From positions 3,118,001 through 3,182,000 of the forward strand of contig OX387201.1 in NCBI GenBank assembly GCA_947561715.1: a DNA stretch of 64,000 nucleotides, read 5' to 3'. This document shows, in pieces, positions 12,415 through 25,201 of the stretch. The number at the start of each line of letters is the position of its first letter. Position 1 is the stretch's first letter. Position numbers and translations under genes: made by a program. The stretch comes from Ascidia mentula. Its lineage: Eukaryota > Chordata > Ascidiacea > Phlebobranchia > Ascidiidae. The notes beneath the pieces are model-generated. The model searched no databases. It was not told where the DNA came from and worked only from the letters and a program-made list of their open reading frames with translations.

Positions 12415-13350
12415 ATGAATACCAAAGCTTACGACGACAGCCTTAACTCCTTCAACAATTAATAGATCAACAATCGCGTCGTCTCCTCACATAAAAAAAA
12501 TTTCCACAACACGATTTACTGCTTCGCTACACTTAATAAAATCTCGGTTTCAATAAAGAATCTCGGTTTCGCCACAGGAAGGTTTCGACGAACCGTGAGA
12601 GAGGTGCAAAGGGGGGACGCATCTGCTGAAGAACAAAACCAATGTGCTGTATCAATTACAGGCGCCAGTTGCTCTGTGTGTTGTGTCGTTAAAAACCACC
12701 AATACTGGCAGTAGATGTTTAGACATGGATGTTTCGAAATAATTGAACAAAACAACAGTACAGTGAAGTGAAGTGTTGTAAAAGCCAAAGGATACATTGC
12801 AGCGTAGCCCTTGGCTATCTCTGCCACCCACCTTGAAAGTGCTAAGTTTGTCGTACACAAGAAGAAAACGAAGGTCGATATTTGAATACCAAACTATTAT
12901 TATCAGTATTGCAAATTTCCTTGTATATCTCTAGGCGTCTGAAATCGCTAGCATACCGTTGGCACCAGATCAGGGATAGACAACGCAATAAAATGTTTGG
13001 CACGTGGTGGATAGTTTAGAACAAATATAGCTCGCATAATCGTTTTGGGTTGTGCATCTCGTGCCTGCGTTGTTGTCTGTCGCATTTCCAATGACGCCAC
13101 GAGTTCATTGAAACCAGAGCACGTGGCGCGCGAACAACAGTCGAAGTATTCACTCGTGTCAAGAAACAAAGGCTTGGGTTCTCCTTCAGAAGCGGCAGAA
13201 TGTAAAATGAACACCGGTCATTCAAGCTAATGGAAGTTGGGCTAAACAATATTATGGAGTTTTCGGCACTTAATACCGCAGTACAACGCAATAGTATAAG
13301 GTTTTTGTTTTCTGATGACGTCAGCATAATTCATTTACTGCTTTGTCATA
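12415..13350. other. Gene-free stretch before the satellite
   Basis: The left part holds the 12,560-12,810 dispersed module. The rest, about 12,850-13,350, is single-copy within this window. Overlapping reverse-strand open frames exist there but show no splice structure, domain or paralogue, so no gene is called. Confidence 0.55.
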
Positions 13351-16300
13351 AAAAAAAACGGGCGGGCATATGTTGCGAAGCAAACCCTAGTCGGTCGACG
13401 TCACAGCCGGGCGAAGTAGCGTTGGGCGCAAAGGAAAAAGGGGCGGGCATTTATTGCGAAGCAAACCCTAGTCGGTCGACGTCACAGCCGGGCGAAGTAG
13501 CGTTGGGCGCAAAGGAAAAAGGGGCGGGCATTTATTGCGAAGCAAACCCTAGTCGGTCGACGTCACAGCCGGGCGAAGTAGCGTTGGGCGCAAAGGAAAA
13601 AGGGGCGGGCATTTATTGCGAAGCAAACCCTAGTCGGTCGACGTCACAGCCGGGCGAAGTAGCGTTGGGCGCAAAGGAAAAAGGGGCGGGCATTTATTGC
13701 GAAGCAAACCCTAGTCGGTCGACGTCACAGCCGGGCGAAGTAGCGTTGGGCGCAAAGGAAAAAGGGGCGGGCATTTATTGCGAAGCAAACCCTAGTCGGT
13801 CGACGTCACAGCCGGGCGAAGTAGCGTTGGGCGCAAAGGAAAAAGGGGCGGGCATTTATTGCGAAGCAAACCCTAGTCGGTCGACGTCACAGCCGGGCGA
13901 AGTAGCGTTGGGCGCAAAGGAAAAAGGGGCGGGCATTTATTGCGAAGCAAACCCTAGTCGGTCGACGTCACAGCCGGGCGAAGTAGCGTTGCGGCAAAGG
14001 AAAAGCGGGCGGGCATTTGTTGCGAAGCAAACCCTAGTCGGTCGACGTCACAGCCGGGCGAAGTAGCGTTGCGGCAAAGGAAAAACGGGCGGGCATCACA
14101 GCCGGGCGGTGTAGCGTTGGGCGCAAGGTAAAAACGGGCGGGCATTTATTGCGAAGCAAACCCTAGTCGGACGACGTCACAGCCGGGCGGTGTAGCGTTG
14201 GGCGCAAGGTAAAAACGGGCGGGCATCACAGCCGGGCGGTGTAGCGTTGGGCGCAAGGAAAAACGGGCGGGCATTTATTGCGAAGCAAACCCTAGTCGGT
14301 CGACGTCACAGCCGGGCGGTGTAGCGTTGGGTGCAAGGTAAAAACGGGCGGGCATTTATTGCGAAGCAAACCCTAGTCGGTCGACGTCACAGCCGGGCGA
14401 AGTAGCGTTGGGCGCAAAGGAAAAAGGGGCGGGCATTTATTGCGAAGCAAACCCTAGTCGGTCGACGTCACAGCCGGGCGAAGTAGCGTTGGGCGCAAGG
14501 TAAAAACGGGCGGGCATTTATTGCGAAGCAAACCCTAGTCGGTCGACGTCACAGCCGGGCGAAGTAGCGTTGGGCGCAAAGGAAAAAGGGGCGGGCATTT
14601 ATTGCGAAGCAAACCCTAGTCGGTCGACGTCACAGCCGGGCGAAGTAGCGTTGGGCGCAAAGGAAAAAGGGGCGGGCATTTATTGCGAAGCAAACCCTAG
14701 TCGGTCGACGTCACAGCCGGGCGAAGTAGCGTTGGGCGCAAAGGAAAAAGGGGCGGGCATTTATTGCGAAGCAAACCCTAGTCGGTCGACGTCACAGCCG
14801 GGCGGTGTAGCGTTGGGCGCAAGGTAAAAACGGGCGGGCATTTATTGCGAAGCAAACCCTAGTCGGTCGACGTCACAGCCGGGCGAAGTAGCGTTGGGCG
14901 CAAAGGAAAAAGGGGCGGGCATTTATTGCGAAGCAAACCCTAGTCGGTCGACGTCACAGCCGGGCGGTGTAGCGTTGGGCGCAAGGTAAAAACGGGCGGG
15001 CATTTATTGCGAAGCAAACCCTAGTCGGTCGACGTCACAGCCGGGCGAAGTAGCGTTGGGCGCAAAGGAAAAAGGGGCGGGCATTTATTGCGAAGCAAAC
15101 CCTAGTCGGTCGACGTCACAGCCGGGCGAAGTAGCGTTGGGCGCAAAGGAAAAAGGGGCGGGCATTTATTGCGAAGCAAACCCTAGTCGGTCGACGTCAC
15201 AGCCGGGCGGTGTAGCGTTGGGCGCAAGGTAAAAACGGGCGGGCATTTATTGCGAAGCAAACCCTAGTCGGTCGACGTCACAGCCGGGCGAAGTAGCGTT
15301 GGGCGCAAAGGAAAAAGGGGCGGGCATTTATTGCGAAGCAAACCCTAGTCGGTCGACGTCACAGCCGGGCGGTGTAGCGTTGGGCGCAAGGTAAAAACGG
15401 GCGGGCATTTATTGCGAAGCAAACCCTAGTCGGTCGACGTCACAGCCGGGCGAAGTAGCGTTGGGCGCAAAGGAAAAAGGGGCGGGCATTTATTGCGAAG
15501 CAAACCCTAGTCGGTCGACGTCACAGCCGGGCGGTGTAGCGTTGGGCGCAAGGTAAAAACGGGCGGGCATCACAGCCGGGCGGTGTAGCGTTGGGCGCAA
15601 GGAAAAACGGGCGGGCATTTATTGCGAAGCAAACCCTAGTCGGTCGACGTCACAGCCGGGCGGTGTAGCGTTGGGCGCAAGGTAAAAACGGGCGGGCATT
15701 TATTGCGAAGCAAACCCTAGTCGGTCGACGTCACAGCCGGGCGGTGTAGCGTTGGGCGCAAGGTAAAAACGGGCGGGCATTTATTGCGAAGCAAACCCTA
15801 GTCGGTCGACGTCACAGCCGGGCGAAGTAGCGTTGGGCGCAAAGGAAAAAGGGGCGGGCATTTATTGCGAAGCAAACCCTAGTCGGTCGACGTCACAGCC
15901 GGGCGGAGTAGCGTTGGGCGCAAGGTAAAAACGGGTGGGCATTTATTGCGAAGCAAACCCTAGTCGGTCGACGTCACAGCCGGGCGAAGTAGCGTTGGGC
16001 GCAAAGGAAAAAGGGGCGGGCATTTATTGCGAAGCAAACCCTAGTCGGTCGACGTCACAGCCGGGCGGAGTAGCGTTGGGCGCAAAGGAAAAAGGGGCGG
16101 GCATTTATTGCGAAGCAAACCCTAGTCGGTCGACGTCACAGCCGGGCGAAGTAGCGTTGGGCGCAAAGGAAAAAGGGGCGGGCATTTATTGCGAAGCAAA
16201 CCCTAGTCGGTCGACGTCACAGCCGGGCGGAGTAGCGTTGGGCGCAAAGGAAAAAGGGGCGGGCATTTATTGCGAAGCAAACCCTAGTCGGTCGACGTCA

Positions 16301-19300
16301 CAGCCGGGCGGTGTAGCGTTGGGCGCAAGGTAAAAACGGGCGGGCATTTATTGCGAAGCAAACCCTAGTCGGTCGACGTCACAGCCGGGCGGAGTAGCGT
16401 TGGGCGCAAAGGAAAAAGGGGCGGGCATTTATTGCGAAGCAAACCCTAGTCGGTCGACGTCACAGCCGGGCGAAGTAGCGTTGGGCGCAAAGGAAAAAGG
16501 GGCGGGCATTTATTGCGAAGCAAACCCTAGTCGGTCGACGTCACAGCCGGGCGGAGTAGCGTTGGGCGCAAAGGAAAAAGGGGCGGGCATTTATTGCGAA
16601 GCAAACCCTAGTCGGTCGACGTCACAGCCGGGCGGAGTAGCGTTGGGCGCAAAGGAAAAAGGGGCGGGCATTTATTGCGAAGCAAACCCTAGTCGGTCGA
16701 CGTCACAGCCGGGCGGAGTAGCGTTGGGCGCAAGGTAAAAACGGGCGGGCATTTATTGCGAAGCAAACCCTAGTCGGTCGACGTCACAGCCGGGCGAAGT
16801 AGCGTTGGGCGCAAAGGAAAAAGGGGCGGGCATTTATTGCGAAGCAAACCCTAGTCGGTCGACGTCACAGCCGGGCGGAGTAGCGTTGGGCGCAAAGGAA
16901 AAAGGGGCGGGCATTTATTGCGAAGCAAACCCTAGTCGGTCGACGTCACAGCCGGGCGGTGTAGCGTTGCGCGCAAGGTAAAAACGGGCGGGCGAGCAAA
17001 CCTAAGTCGGTCGACGTCGCAGCCGGGCGGTGTAGCGTTGCGCGCAAGGTAAAAACGGGCGGGCGAGCAAACCTTAGTCGGTCGACGTCACAGCCGGGCG
17101 AAGTAGCGTTGGGCGCAAGGTAAAAACGGGCGGGCGAGCAAACCTTAGTCGGTCGACGTCACAGCCGGGCGAAGTAGCGTTGGGCGCAAGGTAAAAACGG
17201 GCGGGCGAGCAAACCCGAGTCGGTCGACGTCACAGCCGGGCGAAGTAGCGTTGGGCGCAAGGTAAAAACGGGCGGGCGAGCAAACCTTAGTCGGTCGACG
17301 TCACAGCCGGGCGGTGTAGCGTTGCGCGCAAGGTAAAAACGGGCGGGCGAGCAAACCTTAGTCGGTCGACGTCGCAGCCGGGCGAAGTAGCGTTGGGCGC
17401 AAGGTAAAAACGGGCGGGCGAGCAAACCTTAGTCGGTCGACGTCACAGCCGGGCGAAGTAGCGTTGGGCGCAAGGTAAAAACGGGCGGGCGAGCAAACCC
17501 TAGTCGGTCGACGTCACAGCCGGGCGAAGTAGCGTTGGGCGCAAGGTAAAAACGGGCGGGCGAGCAAACCTTAGTCGGTCGACGTCACAGCCGGGCGAAG
17601 TAGCGTTGGGCGCAAAGGAAAAAGGGGCGGGCATTTATTGCGAAGCAAACCCTAGTCGGTCGACGTCACAGCCGGGCGAAGTAGCGTTGGGCGCAAAGGA
17701 AAAAGGGGCGGGCATTTATTGCGAAGCAAACCCTAGTCGGTCGACGTCACAGCCGGGCGGAGTAGCGTTGGGCGCAAAGGAAAAAGGGGCGGGCATTTAT
17801 TGCGAAGCAAACCCTAGTCGGTCGACGTCACAGCCGGGCGAAGTAGCGTTGGGCGCAAAGGAAAAAGGGGCGGGCATTTATTGCGAAGCAAACCCTAGTC
17901 GGTCGACGTCACAGCCGGGCGGAGTAGCGTTGGGCGCAAAGGAAAAAGGGGCGGGCATTTATTGCGAAGCAAACCCTAGTCGGTCGACGTCACAGCCGGG
18001 CGGTGTAGCGTTGCGCGCAAGGTAAAAACGGGCGGGCGAGCAAACCTAAGTCGGTCGACGTCGCAGCCGGGCGGTGTAGCGTTGCGCGCAAGGTAAAAAC
18101 GGGCGGGCGAGCAAACCTTAGTCGGTCGACGTCACAGCCGGGCGAAGTAGCGTTGGGCGCAAGGTAAAAACGGGCGGGCGAGCAAACCTTAGTCGGTCGA
18201 CGTCACAGCCGGGCGAAGTAGCGTTGGGCGCAAGGTAAAAACGGGCGGGCGAGCAAACCCTAGTCGGTCGACGTCACAGCCGGGCGAAGTAGCGTTGGGC
18301 GCAAGGTAAAAACGGGCGGGCGAGCAAACCTTAGTCGGTCGACGTCACAGCCGGGCGGTGTAGCGTTGCGCGCAAGGTAAAAACGGGCGGGCGAGCAAAC
18401 CTTAGTCGGTCGACGTCGCAGCCGGGCGAAGTAGCGTTGGGCGCAAGGTAAAAACGGGCGGGCGAGCAAACCTTAGTCGGTCGACGTCACAGCCGGGCGA
18501 AGTAGCGTTGGGCGCAAGGTAAAAACGGGCGGGCGAGCAAACCCTAGTCGGTCGACGTCACAGCCGGGCGAAGTAGCGTTGGGCGCAAGGTAAAAACGGG
18601 CGGGCGAGCAAACCTTAGTCGGTCGACGTCACAGCCGGGCGAAGTAGCGTTGGGCGCAAAGGAAAAAGGGGCGGGCATTTATTGCGAAGCAAACCCTAGT
18701 CGGTCGACGTCACAGCCGGGCGAAGTAGCGTTGGGCGCAAAGGAAAAAGGGGCGGGCATTTATTGCGAAGCAAACCCTAGTCGGTCGACGTCACAGCCGG
18801 GCGAAGTAGCGTTGGGCGCAAAGGAAAAAGGGGCGGGCATTTATTGCGAAGCAAACCCTAGTCGGTCGACGTCACAGCCGGGCGAAGTAGCGTTGGGCGC
18901 AAAGGAAAAAGGGGCGGGCATTTATTGCGAAGCAAACCCTAGTCGGTCGACGTCACAGCCGGGCGAAGTAGCGTTGGGCGCAAAGGAAAAAGGGGCGGGC
19001 ATTTATTGCGAAGCAAACCCTAGTGGGTCGACGTCACAGCCGGGCGAAGTAGCGTTGGGCGCAAAGGAAAAAGGGGCGGGCATTTATTGCGAAGCAAACC
19101 CTAGTCGGTCGACGTCACAGCCGGGCGAAGTAGCGTTGGGCGCAAAGGAAAAAGGGGCGGGCATTTATTGCGAAGCAAACCCTAGTCGGTCGACGTCACA
19201 GCCGGGCGAAGTAGCGTTGGGCGCAAAGGAAAAAGGGGCGGGCATTTATTGCGAAGCAAACCCTAGTCGGTCGACGTCACAGCCGGGCGAAGTAGCGTTG

Positions 19301-22300
19301 GGCGCAAAGGAAAAAGGGGCGGGCATTTATTGCGAAGCAAACCCTAGTCGGTCGACGTCACAGCCGGGCGAAGTAGCGTTGCGGCAAAGGAAAAAGGGGC
19401 GGGCATTTGTTGTGAAGCAAACCCTAGTCGGTCGACGTCACAGCCGGGCGAAGTAGCGTTGCGGCAAAGGAAAAACGGGCGGGCATTTATTGCGAAGCAA
19501 ACCCTAGTCGGTCGACGTCACAGCCGGGCGGTGTAGCGTTGCGCGCAAGGTAAAAACGGGCGGGCGAGCAAACCTTAGTCGGTCGACGTCACAGCCGGGC
19601 GGTGTAGCGTTGCGCGCAAGGTAAAAACGGGCGGGCGAGCAAACCTTAGTCGGTCGACGTCACAGCCGGGCGAAGTAGCGTTGGGCGCAAGGTAAAAACG
19701 GGCGGGCGAGCAAACCCTAGTCGGTCGACGTCACAGCCGGGCGAAGTAGCGTTGGGCGCAAGGTAAAAACGGGCGGGCGAGCAAACCTTAGTCGGTCGAC
19801 GTCACAGCCGGGCGAAGTAGCGTTGGGCGCAAAGGAAAAAGGGGCGGGCATTTATTGCGAAGCAAACCCTAGTCGGTCGACGTCACAGCCGGGCGAAGTA
19901 GCGTTGGGCGCAAAGGAAAAAGGGGCGGGCATTTATTGCGAAGCAAACCCTAGTCGGTCGACGTCACAGCCGGGCGAAGTAGCGTTGGGCGCAAAGTAAA
20001 AAGGGGCGGGCATTTATTGCGAAGCAAACCCTAGTCGGTCGACGTCACAGCCGGGCGAAGTAGCGTTGGGCGCAAAGGAAAAAGGGGCGGGCATTTATTG
20101 CGAAGCAAACCCTAGTCGGTCGACGTCACAGCCGGGCGAAGTAGCGTTGGGCGCAAAGTAAAAAGGGGCGGGCATTTATTGCGAAGCAAACCCTAGTCGG
20201 TCGACGTCACAGCCGGGCGAAGTAGCGTTGGGCGCAAAGGAAAAAGGGGCGGGCATTTATTGCGAAGCAAACCCTAGTCGGTCGACGTCACAGCCGGGCG
20301 AAGTAGCGTTGGGCGCAAAGGAAAAAGGGGCGGGCATTTATTGCGAAGCAAACCCTAGTCGGTCGACGTCACAGCCGGGCGAAGTAGCGTTGGGCGCAAA
20401 GGAAAAAGGGGCGGGCATTTATTGCGAAGCAAACCCTAGTCGGTCGACGTCACAGCCGGGCGAAGTAGCGTTGGGCGCAAAGGAAAAAGGGGCGGGCATT
20501 TATTGCGAAGCAAACCCTAGTCGGTCGACGTCACAGCCGGGCGAAGTAGCGTTGGGCGCAAAGGAAAAAGGGGCGGGCATTTATTGCGAAGCAAACCCTA
20601 GTCGGTCGACGTCACAGCCGGGCGAAGTAGCGTTGGGCGCAAAGGAAAAAGGGGCGGGCATTTATTGCGAAGCAAACCCTAGTCGGTCGACGTCACAGCC
20701 GGGCGAAGTAGCGTTGCGGCAAAGGAAAAACGGGCGGGCATTTATTGCGAAGCAAACCCTAGTCGGTCGACGTCACAGCCGGGCGAAGTAGCGTTGGGCG
20801 CAAAGGAAAAAGGGGCGGGCATTTCTTGCGAAGCAAACCCTAGTCGGTCGACGTCACAGCCGGGCGAAGTAGCGTTGCGGCAAAGGAAAAAGGGGCGGGC
20901 ATTTATTGCGAAGCAAACCCTAGTCGGTCGACGTCACAGCCGGGCGAAGTAGCGTTGCGGCAAAGGAAAAAGGGGCGGGCATTTCTTGCGAAGCAAACCC
21001 TAGTCGGTCGACGTCACAGCCGGGCGAAGTAGCGTTGCGGCAAAGGAAAAAGGGGCGGGCATTTATTGCGAAGCAAACCCTAGTCGGTCGACGTCACAGC
21101 CGGGCGAAGTAGCGTTGCGGCAAAGGAAAAAGGGGCGGGCATTTATTGCGAAGCAAACCCTAGTCGGTCGACGTCACAGCCGGGCGAAGTAGCGTTGGGC
21201 GCAAAGGAAAAAGGGGCGGGCATTTCTTGCGAAGCAAACCCTAGTCGGTCGACGTCACAGCCGGGCGAAGTAGCGTTGCGGCAAAGGAAAAAGGGGCGGG
21301 CATTTATTGCGAAGCAAACCCTAGTCGGTCGACGTCACAACCGGGCGAAGTAGCGTTGGGCGCAAAGGAAAAAGGGGCGGGCATTTATTGCGAAGCAAAC
21401 CCTAGTCGGTCGACGTCACAGCCGGGCGAAGTAGCGTTGGGCGCAAAGGAAAAAGGGGCGGGCATTTATTGCGAAGCAAACCCTAGTCGGTCGACGTCAC
21501 AGCCGGGCGAAGTAGCGTTGGGCGCAAAGGAAAAACGGGCGGGCATTTGTTGCGAAGCAAACCCTAGTCGGTCGACGTCACAGCCGGGCGAAGTAGCGTT
21601 GGGCGGCAAAGGAAAAACGGGCGGGCATTTGTTGCGAAGCAAACCCTAGTCGGTCGACGTCACAGCCGGGCGAAGTAGCGTTGCGGCAAAGGAAAAACGG
21701 GCGGGCATTTATTGCGAAGCAAACCCTAGTCGGTCGACGTCACAGCCGGGCGGTGTAGCGTTGCGCGCAAGGTAAAAACGGGCGGGCGAGCAAACCTTAG
21801 TCGGTCGACGTCACAGCCGGGCGGTGTAGCGTTGCGCGCAAGGTAAAAACGGGCGGGCGAGCAAACCTTAGTCGGTCGACGTCACAGCCGGGCGAAGTAG
21901 CGTTGGGCGCAAAGGAAAAAGGGGCGGGCATTTATTGCGAAGCAAACCCTAGTCGGTCGACGTCACAGCCGGGCGAAGTAGCGTTGGGCGCAAAGGAAAA
22001 AGGGGCGGGCGAGCAAACCCTAGTCGGTCGACGTCACAGCCGGGCGAAGTAGCGTTGGGCGCAAGGTAAAAACGGGCGGGCGAGCAAACCCTAGTCGGTC
22101 GACGTCACAGCCGGGCGAAGTAGCGTTGGGCGCAAGGTAAAAACGGGCGGGCGAGCAAACCCTAGTCGGTCGACGTCACAGCCGGGCAAAGTAGCGTTGG
22201 GCGCAAGGAAAAAACGGGCGGGCGAGCAAACCCTAGTCGGTCGACGTCACAGCCGGGCAAAGTAGCGTTGGGCGCAAGGAAAAAACGGGCGGGCGAGCAA

Positions 22301-22840
22301 ACCCTAGTCGGTCGACGTCACAGCCGGGCGAAGTAGCGTTGGGCGCAAGGTAAAAACGGGCGGGCGAGCAAACCCTAGTCGGTCGACGTCACAGCCGGGC
22401 GAAGTAGCGTTGGGCGCAAGGTAAAAACGGGCGGGCGAGCAAACCTTAGTCGGTCGACGTCACAGCCGGGCGAAGTAGCGTTGGGCGCAAGGTAAAAACG
22501 GGCGGGCGAGCAAACCTTAGTCTGTCGACGTCACAGCCGGGCGAAGTAGCGTTGCGGCAAAGGAAAAACGGGCGGGCATTTATTGCGAAGCAAACCCCAG
22601 TCGGTCGACGTCACAGCCGGGCGGTGTAGCGTTGCGCGCAAGGTAAAAACGGACGGGCATTTATTGCGAAGCAAACCTTAGTCGGTCGACGTCACAGCCT
22701 GGCGGTGTAGCGTTGCGCGCAAGGTAAAAACGGGCGGGCATTTATTGCGATTATTGGGTTCGAAGCAAACCTTAGTCAGTCGACGTCACAGCCTAGCGGT
22801 AAAATGTTGGGCGTAGGAGAAAACGCGTCGGCAAACATGA
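13351..22840 (+). repeat. CpG-rich satellite array, 81-bp and 71-bp units
   Basis: About 9.5 kb of head-to-tail units, roughly 120 copies. The main unit is 81 bp. A short form of 71 bp lacks ten bases (GCGAGCAAACC replacing the ATTTATTGCGAAGC version), an 80-bp form carries TTGCGGC, and a ~44-bp form has the junction GGGCATCACAGCCGGG. Each full unit holds GTCGACGTCAC, a GGGCGGGC box and about nine CpGs. Edge units are the most degenerate, as in other satellites. Because 81 is a multiple of three, the main type leaves a 27-residue repeat open, but the variant AAGGTAA inserts stops; I do not regard it as coding. Confidence 0.97.
16745..18802 (+). repeat. 1,044-bp higher-order repeat inside the satellite
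   Basis: A block mixing 81-bp and 71-bp units (about 16,745-17,758) recurs with a shift of exactly 1,044 bp (about 17,789-18,802). Several rare variant junctions keep the same offset (16,961 and 18,005; 17,041 and 18,085; 17,281 and 18,325). The two copies differ at very few positions, such as CCCGAG against CCCTAG, so this amplification is recent. Confidence 0.85.
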
Positions 22841-23318
22841 GAGTTGGGCGTTCTGCAAAGAAACAAAGTAATATTATTGGCTAAAATTGTTTGCTTTTTT
22901 GGCACGGTCAATGGTACATACTTAGGTTACCACTGGCATTTGCAAATGTCTTTATTCCTCCTATTACATGTTCACTACATCAAATGAAAGAGGCACTGTG
23001 CAAGGAAATGTGACAATATCAGTGTAGAAAATATTCTGCCTCCTCTCAGGAGGCGAGTATATATAACGGCTACGTATAATACCTTCGTGTGGCTTTACGA
23101 TTGAAACTTGCACACCGTTGGCTTCGGTGTGTCTGTTTCCACGTCCCTTGATCATGTACAGAAAGTGGTCAAAAAGGGAAATGGCCCAGGCTAAGTGTCC
23201 TTCTCACCTCATTAATGTATTATGTTGTATCAAATTGTTTGTGTGTGATTATTTTAATGCTTGTTTTATTTTTAGGGAATTTCAGTTAGAATCTGCTTTA
23301 CATTCAATTGCGTACAAT
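22841..23318. other. Flank between satellite and first micro-protein gene
   Basis: No gene up to about 23,275. A splice acceptor (TTTTTAG) ends at 23,275 and opens the exon that carries the micro-protein, so the upstream part probably contains its first intron and an unidentified 5' UTR exon. Confidence 0.5.
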
Positions 23319-23516
23319 ATGGCTGATGTGCTCATTTGGTATGAGGCTAACGGCTTTTTCACTACTTTTCGGGTCGTCGTTGTGAGAGACGAACACGGAA
23401 GCGTGTTATTCAGACATGAAGAGCTTCGTGCTTTCGTTGATAGTGGACCTATAACAGATGGTGGCAATCCTCTGGGCATTCCAATATCGGACGAGATCGC
23501 TGAAGATAATGACTAA
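23319..23516 (+). CDS. Micro-protein of the FRHEELRAFV family, copy 1 (65 aa)
   Basis: I do not recognise the family. The protein is 65 residues, acidic at the C-terminus, and shares the core SV(L/I)FRHEELRAFV, then GPxTDGGNPL and a terminal SDE segment with the genes at 44,427 and 47,542. There is no signal peptide or TM segment. The ATG is the first in an exon opened by a TTTTTAG acceptor 43 bases upstream, and both other copies have the same layout with related 5' UTR sequence. This copy is the most diverged (about 55-60% identical by eye), so conservation of frame and motif argues for a real protein rather than chance. Confidence 0.7.
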   Translation: MADVLIWYEANGFFTTFRVVVVRDEHGSVLFRHEELRAFVDSGPITDGGNPLGIPISDEIAEDND

Positions 23517-23963
23517 ACAAAAATTATTTTGCAAATTGAAATTTTGTGCATCGCTACAATTTGAACAATGTAAAGCGACCTGCCTTTGTTTAAATTATGA
23601 AACTTGCAGGACTACTTCCTGTGAGCGAATATAATGTACTACTATAATTTATATTTTTTGTGTCCAAATTTGTGTAAAACACACTGTATTTTTGTTAAAA
23701 AAAGTTCTTATTGTCCATGTGCCTATACTCCGTTTGCAGTTCATATTTCCTCCCGTTTCAAGTCTGTATTTGAACTTTATTCATTTTTCCCAATGAATTA
23801 AAATATTTTTTTCTTCTGGTAAATCGTACATATGCAAAGTATGGGAATGTAGCTACGTTGACTCAGAAATATAGTTATAGCTGAAATGAACAAACAAAAA
23901 TTTAGCCAAAGAAAACGAAAATCGTTAAGTTAATTTACTGGGCCAATTTGTTCTTACCACAAG
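23517..23963. other. Gene-free spacer
   Basis: AT-rich 3' flank of the micro-protein gene. ATTAAA near 23,797 could serve as its poly(A) signal. Nothing else recognised. Confidence 0.4.
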
Positions 23964-25201
23964 TTTTATGGTGTAAAAAATTCGAAAAAAGTTGGGCTAA
24001 ATTCAATTCAATTGATTTTCGACATTATCAACAAACAATCAAAACTTGGCATAGGTAAAAACGATACATTTAACAAATTGTATCTTGACGAGGGGTCGGT
24101 AAAAACCTCAATTGGTTTTATGAAACCGACCTGGTTTTGGGACTTAACAGAAGAAGTCGGATGGGGATAAGAATAAGGACGAGGAACAAGAGGAACCCAA
24201 AGTGAATGGTGACAACAAACATGTTGATGTAAGCAGATTGTTCTTGAAAGATCGACTGGCCTTATCACTCACAACTTTTCTTAAACAAGACGTTTTTTGA
24301 GTTTTTTGTGGTTGTTTTTTACAAAGATACAAAGTTAAGAAAATAACCCCAAAATACGATCTTATTTTAAACAAAGAAGATTAAACGAGGCAAAATGTCC
24401 ACCGTTGGTTTTTACCTGTGAATAAAAAGACTAACTACCTGAACTACGTTTGTATGTGATGAGTAAATCACTCGTTCACTTAGTTATGTAGAAAAACTAT
24501 CTGTGCAGAAAACTTTTATAACGTAGCTTTTCCATTTTGCAAGAAACCGAACCTGAACCTGAAATTGATTATTTTCAATACGAAGAGGAATACGGAGTGA
24601 CGACAACAACTATAATACGAACTATTATTGTTGAAACTCAAGACCCCAATGAGGTTAATATTGCACAGTCATGTTTTTCCATTTTTTTTTATAACGTCGT
24701 TTAATATAAATAACTTTGTGGGCCCCACTGCCATCAAGTGTAATTATTTATTAAAATATTTGTTTGTCATTTAATTTTTTGGGCAATTTTGCCGAAAAGA
24801 TCGCATACAATAGTTACACCAATCTGCACTGACGCCTAATTTGTCGAAATAGTGGCCATCTGCGTGCATCTCACGTAATTCATATTACTGGCTCCATATT
24901 GCTTACATAGACAATATATAACTTAGTTTTATTCACGGTATATTTTGTGTTAATCGTTTTCGGATAATTATTTGAAATAAATAGTAACACACGTTCCAGG
25001 TGCCTCATATGTCAATGCTGTGCGCTGTCCTTGCGACCAATGTTGATACGTTAATCATCAAGCTTTATTTGAAATTTTTTTCCTCAGTTCAAACTCCCTC
25101 CTCCAAAAGTTGAAGTTGGTGTGAGCGGGGATCACGTGATCGAGGTATCGCGTGAAGTCAAGCGTAAAGTCGTCGACCAATCATCATCGGACAGCGATTG
25201 A
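23964..25201 (+). CDS. 3' exons of an unidentified protein with an acidic tail
   Basis: Four exons join in matching phase: 23,964-24,098, 24,151-24,208, 24,544-24,653 and 25,088-25,201 (stop TGA). The product segment is about 138 residues. A neutral stretch ending NKLYLDEGS is followed by a Lys/Asp/Glu-rich run (DKNKDEEQEEPKV), then ETEPEPEIDYF, a Thr/Ile stretch (VTTTTIIRTII) and a C-terminal SSSDSD. The first intron would be only 52 bp with good GT and CAG ends; an uninterrupted alternative frame reaches a stop sooner. No domain recognised. The 5' exons are not found; they may lie upstream of the micro-protein gene or the model may be incomplete. Confidence 0.5.

Noticed and set aside
12948-13327. 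Two overlapping reverse-strand frames of 88 and 103 codons
   Set aside because: Mutually overlapping, no splice context, no paralogue and no recognisable composition.
13230-21649. Long repetitive frames across the satellite (up to ~278 codons of a 27-residue repeat)
   Set aside because: They exist only because the unit is 81 bp. Variant units add stops every few copies, and there is no promoter, splice or family evidence.
13351-22840. CRISPR array
   Set aside because: The regular repeats have no unique spacers, the units are directly adjoining, and the context is eukaryotic.
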